Made by a program: the position numbers and the translations under genes
Assembly: GCF_026914185.1 (NCBI RefSeq)
Contig: NC_070559.1
Location: 620,001 to 684,000 of the forward strand
Length of the DNA: 64,000 nucleotides
DNA from: Puccinia triticina
Lineage: Eukaryota; Basidiomycota; Pucciniomycetes; Pucciniales; Pucciniaceae
Direction: 5' to 3'
In this document: positions 32,601 through 41,452 of the stretch, piece after piece
Layout of the letters: each line of letters begins with the position of its first letter
How positions within the stretch are numbered: the first letter of the stretch is position 1
Notes under the pieces: model-generated
Databases searched by the model: none
The model's input: only the letters and a program-made list of their open reading frames with translations
What the model was told of the DNA's origin: nothing

Positions 32601-33090
32601 AAGAGGCCCTCTGCAAAGGGCCTTTTGGGCGGAAAACTCCTATTTATCAGGAAAAAAAAGAAGAAATAAATATAGGGGGTTGAGAAATTGACTCCCAAAC
32701 GCAATTTACGTTGCGCGGACCGCCTCGGGACGTCTTTCCTGGGTCCTCGCGACGGCATTTTGACCCAGGGGCGTTTTGGGAGTCGGAATTGTAATTCTGT
32801 GATCCCAAACGGGAGTTGGGATTTTAATTTTACAAAAAATCCCAGAAAATAGAGAAATATTTATATCTCTTCACTGGAGCACCCAAACGCTCCCAAAATT
32901 TTACAGAAATCTAGATACACTGTCTAGAAAATATGTTGAGATTTACAGCAGTAGAAACCATCAGGAAGGCCTTGTGGAACAGGGTGGTTAATTTGGCAGA
33001 TTTCCTACTAAGGCAAACCCCCAAAACCTTATATATGGTGCTGCAAACGGCCCCAACTTTTTTCTGCCAGAAGAATACACTCTCTAGAAA

Positions 33091-34764
33091 ATATGTTGAG
33101 CTCCAAGGAGTGATTACAAATCAGGAACAATTTCTATCAACCACGGGTCAGCTATGCTAACCATAGCTGTCAGTGTAGCATAGCGCTGCGCAAATGTGCT
33201 ATTTTTTAGTGTAGTGTTAGTGCAACTGCGTGCATCTGTGCTAATGCAACGCGCACAGGGTGCAAAGATATTTTAGGTTTTAGTGTAGCGTTAGCGCAGA
33301 TACGCTGTAGGGACTCCAAAGGGATGGATGAGTGGTAATCGAAGTTCCTTTGAGGGGGAGATAAGTTGTGAATAAGTTGAAAGCCTATTACAATTTACGA
33401 GTGGTTTGAAAGACCTGCCCCTCTGATGGTACTATGCAAATAACCAAGAGTCTTGTAATCAATATTTAAATGGTGTGGCTGATTCCAAAGATAGCTCTTA
33501 CTTTTGTATAGTAATCTCTATCTGATCTAGATCGCTTGCATCAATAGTTGTGGTGAATCTTTTGTAACTTGGTTTAACCTGGTGGTTGCAATAAATAAAG
33601 TTTGGTAATTGTTGTAAAAATTTGTGATGTTAAATTGCTGACACTATTTTGTTATAATAATCTGTTACAAAGTAAATATATATATTTGGGTTGGATGTTG
33701 GATGTTGGTTGGTTGGTTGTTGGTTGGTTGGTTGTTGGTTCTAATACTTTTTTTAACACACACTAAAGTTCTCTACACTACTCCACTACTAATAAACACA
33801 ATAAACAGACCTTCCTAGGCTGCTACAAACTAAAAACTAACCACAGACACCAAACCTCTATAGGCTGATGATGAAAAAGGAAAATTATAGTGGGGACAGG
33901 CCCTCCTTTTATGTTGGAGGATGAGGGATTTCTGCTGCAGGGGTTCTCACCTACACAGCCTTTCTACAAAGCCACAAATACAAACAGCACAGCTTTTCTG
34001 TGCTAGATACACTTTAAATCCACAGCCAAACATCTATGATATACAAACTAACAAACAAATACACAGCCTTCAGCAGTAGATTCTGGTGAAGGCTGGACCA
34101 GATACACCCTATCTCCACCTCCAAAAACCACGGCCTCCTGATAGATACCTTCTAACTCCACCTCCAAACAGCACACAGCCTCCTGATAGATACCTTCTAA
34201 CTCCACCTCCAAACAACATAGCCTCCTGATAGAATTTTCCCTGAACAACCAAATACAAAGACTCCAGCCAAAGATGCTGTGCAGCCTGTTTTAGATACCT
34301 TCTAACCCCACCTCCAAAAAATGCAGCCTCCTGATAGATACCTTCTAACTCCACCTCTAAACTGTGAGATTTCTCACTTAGGCAAACGGCGCAGCGCTCA
34401 TAAATTGAGAAAGCGGCCGCAAGCTCAATCAGCTACGGATTCTGGTGAGCAATGAGAACCACTTCTGCAGTCCAAAACAGCCGTGTGGCTTTTCAAAACT
34501 GACACATCAACTTTTGATGTATGCAGGTCCAACACCAGCAAGCAGCAAAGTTAGGCTTGTGGATAATCCCAAACGTCAGCCACTAAAAGAGAGAATATCA
34601 GCAAACACCAAAGGTGAGCCACTGCTTATTCAAACTCTAAATGGTCAAGATGAAAAGCTAATGCATCATCCATCAAAAAGCGCTTTAGCGTGCCTTAGTA
34701 GGAAATCTGCCAAATCACCCCCCAGCTACACAAGGTGTCCCTGAGGTGTGCTAATGCTATGAAA
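33091..34764. other. interior of foldback element B, non-coding
   Basis: This contains a TTGG/GTTGGATGTTG microsatellite near 33690-33745 and GCGC-rich words (GCGCTGCGCAAATG, GCGCACAGGGTGC) near 33185-33260. Otherwise it is AT-rich sequence without recognisable coding potential. Confidence 0.5.
34085..34370 (-). repeat. minisatellite of about 50-bp ACCTTCTAACTCCACCTCCAAA units
   Basis: Five to six imperfect units contain CCTCCTGATAGATACCTTCT and AACTCCACCTCCAAA. On the minus strand they translate as repeats of ELEGIYQEA, but neither end extends into a gene. I treat it as a repeat. Confidence 0.75.
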
Positions 34765-35229
34765 CTGATCATATGTTTCAAAGAGTTTATTCTTCTGGCA
34801 GAAAAAAATTGGGGCCATTTGGAGCACCATAGATAAGGTTTCAGGGGTTTGCCTTAGTACGAAATCCGCCAAATTAACCCCCCTGTTCCACAAGGCCTTC
34901 CTGATGGTTTCTACTGCTGTAAATCTCAACATATTTTCTAGACAGTGTATCACTATGAAAAAAACTTGAGAAAGTGCTATCAGTTGACATGCGCATTCCA
35001 GGTTGAAACTTCAAGTACATCCATGGTCATTCTCCATGGTCATTCCAAGTTTAATCACAGGTTAGCTCAGGGTCAAAAGAAGATCTGTAGCTCAGCTTGG
35101 GCTTAGCACAGTATTTGCATGTGCTAAGTTTGTCCTGAGCCATACACCTCAACACCTGCACAGTACTGGTGCTGACTGGTCATCCATACAAATCCACCCC
35201 TGGGAAGAATGCCCCCTATGCAAGAATAC

Positions 35230-36257
35230 GCGCCCGTGTCGACTTAGGAGGAATCCCCCCTGGTCAACAAGGGCATACTTTCACGTGCGTCAATCCCTCC
35301 CGGTGGACAACACAACAAACACAACAGTGTTGACCGGGAGGAAGCCCTCCCGGTCATCAACACACGTGTCGAGTGGGAGGAAGCCCTCCCAATCAACAAC
35401 ACAACAAACACAACTGTGTCAACCAAGAGGAAGCCCTCCCGGTCATCAACACAATACAACCTGTCAACCGGGAGGAGTCCCTCTTGGTTGACTGCTGTAT
35501 ATAGCTGTCAACCGGGAGGAGTCCCTCTTGGTTGACTGCTGTATATAGCTGTCAACCGGGAGGAGTCCCTCTTGGTTGACTGCTGTATATAGCTGTCAAC
35601 CGAGAGGGACTCTCCCGGTCGACAGGTTTACATTGTGGTCAACCGGGAAAGACTCCTCCCGGTCAACAGTCACATATATCAGTCAATCGGGAGGAGTCCT
35701 CCCTGGTTGACCTCAATATGAACCAGCCGACTGGGAGTGACTCCTCCCAGTCAACTGCTCAATATGGCAGTTGACCGGGAGGGACTCCTCCCAGTTGACT
35801 GCTTGATATGGCAGTTGACCGGGAGGGACTCCTCCCAGTCAACCGCTGTGTATGGCAGTCGACCGGGAGAGACTCCTCCCCTCCTCCCAGTCAACAGCTC
35901 GATATGGCAGTTGACCGGGAGGGACTCCTCCCGGTGGACTGCTGTGTATGGCAGTCGACCGGGAGGGACTCCTCCCCTCCTCCCAGTTGGCTGCCCAATA
36001 TGGCAGTCGACCGAGAGGGACTCCTCCTGGTGGACTGCTGTGTGTGGCAGTTGACAGGGAGGTACTCCTCCCGGTGGACTGCTGTGTGTGGCAGCTGACC
36101 GGGAGGGACTCCTCCCTTCCTCCCAGTTGACTGCCCGATATGGCAGTCGACCGGGAGGGACTGCTGTGTATGGCAGTCAACCGGGAAAGACTCCTCCCTT
36201 CCTCCCATTCGACTGCTCAATATGGCAGTCAACCAGGAGGGACTCCTCCCAGTCGAC
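35230..36257. repeat. 44-bp palindromic satellite, part 1
   Basis: Units read GGCAGTCGACCGGGAGGGAC, then TCCTCCCAGTCAACTGCT, then GTGTAT or CAATAT. Each centres on the inverted pair GACCGGGAGGGA...TCCTCCCGGTC. Some units are longer, with TCCTTCCTCCC or TCCCCTCCTCCC inserted. The block begins with less regular, more distant copies (35240-35700). Many overlapping 60-170 codon frames are repeat translations. Confidence 0.92.
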
Positions 36258-36328
36258 TGTAGAGACTGTAAAATGAGGTTGTGAGTTCGACTCTCACCAG
36301 ACACATCTTCATTTTACAGTCTCTACAG

Positions 36329-36345
36329 GTTATGAGCCCAGAGCT
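36329..36345 (+). promoter_or_regulatory. primer-binding site matching the initiator tRNA-Met anticodon arm
   Basis: GGTTATGAGCCCAGAGC starts directly after the 5' LTR remnant. Its complement contains GGGCTCATAACC, the anticodon loop and stem of eukaryotic initiator tRNA-Met. Drosophila copia is known to prime from such a half tRNA. This supports assignment of the TRIM to the Copia class. Confidence 0.6.
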
Positions 36346-36520
36346 ACCTGAGCGCTACTTGCTTACAATAGAGACTTGATGAATTTGTGAATGCTTACTT
36401 GTAAGACCACGCAAACCCCTATAAGCCTACATCTAGATCACAGGTTCAATCCCTACGCTGATCATCTTTCCTGGGTCTCATTCCCACTCTCTCTTGGGGT
36501 CAATCCCCACTTCCCATCAT

Positions 36521-36533
36521 GTAGCAAGGGGGG
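36521..36533 (+). promoter_or_regulatory. polypurine tract of the TRIM
   Basis: GTAGCAAGGGGGG immediately precedes the 3' LTR's TGTTGAG. Confidence 0.65.
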
Positions 36534-36640
36534 TGTTGAGTTGTCTGTTAGTCTGCTACCATGATGTATCACCACAGTATGGAGGGCTGTTGGATTGACC
36601 TATGAGCACTACCAACCAACCACCCAGCTGGCAGCCACAA

Positions 36641-36726
36641 GCGTCTGTAGCCTAGTTGGTAAAGGCAGCACTCTAGTATGTGTCTCAGCATAGCTGAGGT
36701 CGTGAGTTCGACTCTCACCAGACACA
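36641..36726 (+). tRNA. type II tRNA-like sequence inside TRIM LTR
   Basis: Acceptor GCGTCTG pairs with CAGACAC (one C/A mismatch) with A discriminator. A-box TAGCCTAGTTGG is at 36648-36659 and B-box AGTTCGACTCT at 36705-36715. The D stem is GCC/GGC. The long extra arm CTCAGC-ATA-GCTGAG is perfect, and the T stem GTGAG/CTCAC is perfect around TTCGACT. The anticodon arm is only GCAC/GTGT with loop TCTAGTAT (eight bases), so decoding is doubtful. A long extra arm is normal for Leu or Ser tRNAs. A Pol III promoter inside an LTR is the notable point. Confidence 0.65.
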
Positions 36727-36753
36727 TCTTCATTTTACAGTCTCTACATCGAC

Positions 36754-37188
36754 TGCCCAACATGGCAGTTGATCGGGAGGGACTCCTCCCAGTCGACTGC
36801 CCAATATGGCAGTCAACCAGGAGGGACTCCTCCCAGTCGACTGCTCAATATGGCAGTTGACCGGGAGGGACTCCTCTCGGTGGACTGTTGTGTATGGCAG
36901 TCGACTGGGAGGGACTCCTCCCAGTCAACTGCTGTGCATGGCAGTCGACCGGGAGGGACTCCTCCCAGTCAACTGCTGTGCATGGCAGTCGACCGGGAGG
37001 GACTCCTTCCTTCCTCCCAGTCGACTGCTCGATATGGCAGTCAACTGGGAGGGACTCCTCCCCTCCTCCCAGTCGACTGCTCCATATGGCAGTCAACCGG
37101 GAGGGACTCCTCTCGGTGGACTGTTGTGTATGGCAGTCGACCGGGAGGGACTCCTCCCAGTCAACTGCTGTGTATGGCAGCCGACCGG
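36754..37188. repeat. 44-bp palindromic satellite, part 2
   Basis: The array continues beyond the TRIM with the same 44-bp period and the variant long units near 37008 and 37058. It ends at CCGACCGG, where the deleted Gypsy element enters; CCGG is its target duplication. Confidence 0.92.
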
Positions 37189-37942
37189 TGTGGAACTTCG
37201 TCCGTGCCAGGCGGCGGCAGTTGTTGGAGGGGAAATGTTTTGGGGGAATGCCCTCCGGGGATGGTCGCAGAATGAGGTGAGGATCTGAGAGCGATGAGGT
37301 ATGAGGGGTTTTGATTTACGACGGCGTTGAGCGCGCGTCGGCGGGGTTGTATTTATTGAAGAGGGAGAGGAAAGGAACTGAGAAGGATGGGAAAGATTCG
37401 CGAAGAGAAGATCGTCGAGGGGCGCCGGAAGGCGGGATCAGAGTGAGGGGGATTGACAGAGAACGCCACGTGCGTGATAAGAAGGTATCCCAGATCGTCG
37501 GGACAGATAAGGCTCAAAAGAAGCTCCAGACAGCAATGGATAACAAGGATCAATAAAATTTTGATGGAAAATATGGTTCAGAGTCTCCCATGCCGTCCCA
37601 TCGTCTAAGTTCGGACAGAACTTAGACTCCGGGCGCAGTACGCAGCGGGACCTTCATCATACACCCACGCGCGCAACAAACACAAAGAAAGGAGAAACAA
37701 CCAAAGAACAAAACCAAAACAAAACAGACAAAACCAACCCATCACATAGCCAAACCTTCCAACACGCGCAGATAAGAAACAGAATCAACAGCCAAATGTA
37801 GAAAGAAAAGCAACAAGGAAGAGAAGGGAAGAAAATAAAGAAAAGCTGCTACACTACATGGAAGAAAAGAACCCCTGCGCGCCAATCCGCGCACCATCGC
37901 CAATTTGATCCTGACACCGCGTGTACCAGATAGCGCACCACA
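37189..37942 (-). mobile_element. 3' LTR of the deleted Gypsy element
   Basis: On the minus strand the LTR begins TGTGGTGCGCTATCTGG and ends CGAAGTTCCACA (754 bp). Compared with 38603-39391 I count nine substitutions plus a 35-bp tandem duplication present only in the other copy. The 81-codon frame repeated in both LTRs reflects this duplication and is not treated as a gene. Confidence 0.93.
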
Positions 37943-37956
37943 TCTCCTCCCCAAAT
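37943..37956 (-). promoter_or_regulatory. polypurine tract of the deleted Gypsy element
   Basis: On the minus strand ATTTGGGGAGGAGA precedes the LTR start TGTGG, which sets the element's orientation. Confidence 0.7.
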
Positions 37957-38147
37957 GCAGTCCGTCCCTAGACTGCTCCGCGCCTGCCGTCGAAATTGGA
38001 AGAAAGACCCGCGCCTAAAGATCCAGAAGAAAACCAGGAAAGAGTAAAAGACCAAGGACCGCCGCGGTGCTCACGAATGTGGCATAGAGTAGGGTTTGAA
38101 AAGCGGTAGTAGCTACCCGGAGATGCATACATTGGGAGGACTTACTT

Positions 38148-38549
38148 TTAGTCTCCGGTGCCTCCGCGGGAGTAATACCTCTTGACCTGGTCCGCTGAAA
38201 AGCGCCGCGCCAACTGTGTTCCGTCGAGCTCCTCCAGAATGTAAGACCCGCCGCGCACCTGCCGAACCACGCGAAAGGGGCCGCTCCAACAATGGGCAAA
38301 TAACTTGCCCCACTGAACCTCGAGAGCGCGGTTGTAGGCGAGCACCATGTCGCCAGGCTTCAACGGCGTCCTGAGCCGACTTGCAGACTTCTCTTCCCAA
38401 AACTTGATGGATTCTTCACGAGCTTTCATCATCTTCTGGTGCGCTAGCTCGCGCACCTCCTCGCTACGCTCCAATTGCCAAGAGCGTGCCGCTAAGAGAT
38501 CCGCTGTGTCTTGAACTTCATCCCAATCGATCCCAAGGTATGAATCCAT
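38148..38549 (-). pseudogene. C-terminal Gypsy integrase fragment
   Basis: A 133-codon remnant reads MDSYLGIDWDEVQDTADLL through WGKLFAHCWSGPFRVV, SYILEELDGTQLARRF and VKRYYSRGGTGD. It aligns with the tail of the intact integrase ending at 23887 (MDTYLGIDW, WGKLFANRWNGPFRI, SYILEELDGTEL), including the GPY/F module. Everything upstream in gag-pol is deleted: the fragment starts about 20 bases from the primer-binding region. The two elements are clearly related lineages. Confidence 0.9.
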
Positions 38550-38567
38550 CTCAAGGTCAATGGGCAG

Positions 38568-38600
38568 AGGTCGCTGGTTCGATCCCGGCTCGGGGGACCA
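38568..38600 (-). promoter_or_regulatory. primer-binding site of the deleted Gypsy element
   Basis: Two bases after the LTR, the minus strand reads TGGTCCCCCGAGCCGGGATC and continues complementary to a tRNA 3' end: CCA, an A discriminator, acceptor half TCGGGGG and a complete T arm (GCTGG-TTCGATC-CCGGC). The first acceptor base would be C, as in eukaryotic tRNA-Tyr, but the tRNA is not identified with certainty. The match runs well beyond the usual 12-18 bases. Confidence 0.75.
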
Positions 38601-38602
38601 AA

Positions 38603-39391
38603 TGTGGAACTCCGTCCGTGCCAGGCGGCGGCAGTTGTTGGAGGGGAAAAGTTTTGGGGGAATGCCCTCCGGGGATGGTCGCAGAATGAGGTGAGGATCT
38701 GAGAGCGATGAGGTATGAGGGGTTTTGATTTACGACGGCGTTGAGCGCGCGTCGGCGGGGTTGTATTTATTGAAGAGGGAGAGGAAAGGAACTGAGAAGG
38801 ATGGGAAAGATTCGCGAAGAGAAGATCGTCGAGGAGCGCCGGAAGGCGGGATCAGAGTGAGGGGGATTGACAGAGAACGCCACGTGCGTGATAAGAAGGT
38901 ATCCCAGATCGTTGGGACAGATAAGGCTCAAAAGAAGCTCCAGACAGCAATGGATAACAAGGATCAATAAAATTTTGATGGAAAATATGGTTCAGAGTCT
39001 CCCATGCCGTCCCATCGTCTAAGTTCGGACAGAACTTAGACTCCGGGCGCAGCACGCAGCGGGACCTTCATCATACACCCACGCGCGCAACAAACACAAA
39101 GAAAGGAGAAACAACCAAAGAACAAAACCAAAACAAAACAGACAAAACCAACCTATCACATAGCCAAACCTTCCAACACGCGCAGATAAGAAACAGAATC
39201 AACAGCCAAATGTAGAAAGAAAAGCAACAAGGAAGAGAAGGGAAGAAAATAAAGAAAAGCAACAAGGAAGAGAAGGGAAGAAAATAAAGAAAAGCTGCTA
39301 CACTACATAGAAGAAAAGAGCCCCTGCGCGCCAATCCGCGCACCATCGCCAATTTGATCCTGACACTGCGTGTACCAGATAGCGCACCACA
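38603..39391 (-). mobile_element. 5' LTR of the deleted Gypsy element
   Basis: The 789-bp LTR equals 754 bp plus a 35-bp tandem duplication of AAAATAAAGAAAAGCAACAA... near 39246-39315. CCGG follows at 39392-39395, matching 37185-37188, a 4-bp duplication like that of the intact Gypsy element. Confidence 0.93.
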
Positions 39392-39500
39392 CCGGGAGGG
39401 ACTCCTCCCGGTAACGTTATTGACCGGGAGGGATTCCTCCCAGTTGAAGTTGTTGTATTGAGCTTTTTACTGGGTGGGATTCCTCTTTGTCAACAAGGGC
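39392..39500. repeat. 44-bp palindromic satellite, part 3
   Basis: The array resumes after the Gypsy element (CCGGGAGGGACTCCTCCCGG) and decays into degenerate units by 39500. The rest of the CACTA element to 39813 is unique sequence plus the right terminal repeat. Confidence 0.85.
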
Positions 39501-39880
39501 GCTTACTCTTGTTGACTCGGACTCGGAGGGATGGGGAGGTCAAGCATGTACCTGTGACCTCCAATGCGGGGGACTTTGGATGAGTCAGGGGCAGCTGAGC
39601 ATTTGCCTCAGGACTGAGTCTGCGCACCTCAGACCAAGCTTCCTGTACCTCAGTCTAGTGCATTTTGCACTATGGACTTAAGCTGAGGAAATTCCAAACT
39701 TTCCAGGGTGTACCACCCTGGGATTCATTTGTATGGGCCTGGTCTCAACTAGGAATGAACTCAGGTATGCTGCATGTCAACTGACAGCACTTTCTTGAGT
39801 TTTTTTCATAGTGTATCTAAATTGCTGTTGAATTTTGGGAGCGTTTGGGTGCTCCAGTGAAGAGATATAAATATTTCTCT

Positions 39881-41241
39881 AGGGGGTTACTAAACGTACC
39901 CGGGTATTTCCGCGTTTGTACCCGGTTTTTGCGTACCCCCTTTTCCGCGTACGTACCCGGTTTTTTTCTATTCATTTCTACGCGACGCAAATAGGCTTAA
40001 AATTCATCTAAAATCCTGAAAAGAATTATGACACATTCAAAATTCCAAAAAAGCAACTTTAAATGATTTAATTAATTTTTTGCATACCCCCTTTTCCCCA
40101 GTGTGTACTCAGGGAATATCTTTTTTGTTACAAGTACCAGGGTTCCAAAAAATTGAGGGAACATTTAAACATGCATTAGAAGCTTCCTTTGAGATTTTTG
40201 AGAGAAAAAAATAGATACGTGGCGGGTACATGGTGTGCTTAGTAGAAAAATGACTGCTACATGTATAACTTTTTTGTTACACATTAAAAGAGTCTAAACA
40301 TTTCAAAAATGTTTCTATGGTGTATATTCTGTGCTCCATTAAATTTATAGCAATGGGGTAAACACCAAACATGAGATATAGGGGGGGCGGGCAGCCTTAA
40401 TAGGAACAATCTGCCTAATTATTGAACATTTTTTTTGATAAATTTCCCAGAAGTCTAGAGACTTAAGGGGTTAAATAATGATGCATATTCTCTGCGCTCT
40501 GAAACTTTTGGCAATATTGGTACCTCAGAACATGAAATATAAGGGGTGTGTGGTAGTCATATTGCCTCACTGCGCACCCCTTATATCTGATGTTCTGAGG
40601 TACCAATATTGCCAAAAGTTTCAGAGCGCAGAGAATATGCATCATTATTTAACCCCTTAAGTCTCTAGACTTCTGGGAAATTTATCAAAAAAAATGTTCA
40701 ATAATTAGGCAGATTGTTCCTATTAAGGCTGCCCGGCCCCCCTATATCTCATGTTTGGTGTTTACCCCATTGCTATAAATTTAATGGAGCACAGAATATA
40801 CACCATAGAAACATTTTTGAAATGTTTAGACTCTTTTAATGTGTAACAAAAAAGTTATACATGTAGCAGTCATTTTTCTACTAAGCACACCATGTACCCG
40901 CCACGTATCTATTTTTTTCTCTCAAAAATCTCAAAGGAAGCTTCTAATGCATGTTTAAATGTTCCCTCAATTTTTTGGAACCCTGGTACATGTAACAAAA
41001 AAGATATTCCCTTAGTACACACTTGGGAAAAGGGGGTATGCAAAAAATTAATTAAATCATTTAAAGTTGCTTTTTTGGAATTTTGAATGTATCATAATTC
41101 TTTTCAGGATTTTAGACGAATTTTAAGCCTATTTGCGTTGCGTAGAAATGAGTAGAAAAAAACCGGGTACGCACGCGGAAAAGGGGGTACGCAAAAACCG
41201 GGTACAAACGCGGAAAAACCGGGTACGTTTAGTAACCCCCT
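39881..41241. mobile_element. 1.36-kb foldback palindrome with AGGGGGTTACTAAACG ends
   Basis: Arms 39881 to about 40550 and about 40573 to 41241 are reverse complements of each other at high identity, leaving a 22-base loop. Termini are AGGGGGTTACTAAACGTACC and its inverse, with TTCTCT duplications at 39875-39880 and 41242-41247. The outer arms carry CGCGTTTGTACCCGG words; the rest is AT-rich. The symmetrical 60-codon frames at the centre are arm duplicates, not genes. It sits in the arm of element B, which has similar AGGGGGTT termini and 6-bp duplications. Confidence 0.92.
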
Positions 41242-41452
41242 TTCTCTATTTTCTGGGATTTTTTGTAAAATTAAAATCCCGACTCCCGTTTGGGATTGAA
41301 GAATTACAATTCCGACTCCCAAAACGCCCCCGCGTCAAAATGCGGTCACAAGGACCCGGGAAAGACGTCCCGAGGCGGTCCGCGCGACGTAAATTGCGTT
41401 TGGGAGTCGATTTTTTAATTTGTGGGAGTCGATTTCTCAACCCCCTAAATAT

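Larger units (their letters stand above)
36258..36748 (+). mobile_element. TRIM-like miniature LTR retrotransposon whose LTR contains a tRNA-like sequence
   Basis: The 491-bp element lies in the satellite between exact TCGAC duplications (36253-36257 and 36749-36753). The 3' LTR is 36534-36748 (215 bp, TGTTGAGTTG...TCTCTACA). The 5' LTR is a 71-bp remnant, 36258-36328, that opens with TGTAGAGACTGTAAAATGA, an inverted copy of the LTR's own last 19 bases. Between them are a primer-binding site, about 190 bp of non-coding sequence and a polypurine tract. There is no protein coding, as in TRIM elements, which use enzymes supplied in trans. Confidence 0.82.
34951..39813. mobile_element. large CACTA-type element, 4863 bp, carrying a palindromic satellite
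   Basis: The ends CACTATGAAAAAAACTTGAG and CTTGAGTTTTTTTCATAGTG are inverted repeats continuing with CAGTTGACATGC. Exact TAT duplications flank it (34948-34950 and 39814-39816). Removing it reunites the right arm of element B. The interior is a 44-bp palindromic satellite from about 35230 to 39500, interrupted by a TRIM (36258-36748) and a deleted Gypsy element (37189-39391). No transposase is present, so it depended on an autonomous relative. Confidence 0.92.
32674..41446. mobile_element. foldback element B with AGGGGGTTGAG ends, split by nested insertions
   Basis: The left end is AGGGGGTTGAGAAATTGACT; the right end is the inverted match (...TCGATTTCTCAACCCCCT). Flanking duplications are AAATAT (32668-32673 and 41447-41452). 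The left arm, 32674 to about 33090, is the reverse complement of three right-arm pieces: about 34765-34950, 39817-39880 and 41248-41446. The gaps in the right arm are exactly the CACTA element 34951-39813 and the foldback 39881-41241. Without them the element is about 2.5 kb with arms near 430 bp. No transposase frame is seen. Confidence 0.85.

Noticed and set aside
36641..36726. Functional tRNA gene
   Set aside because: Anticodon arm has four pairs and an eight-base loop with no standard U33-anticodon placement; kept as tRNA-like only.
35230..37188. Overlapping 60-170 codon frames as proteins
   Set aside because: All are translations of the 44-bp satellite in different phases.
37311..37556. 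81-codon frame repeated at 38725-38970
   Set aside because: LTR duplicate; identical translation reflects LTR identity, not protein constraint.
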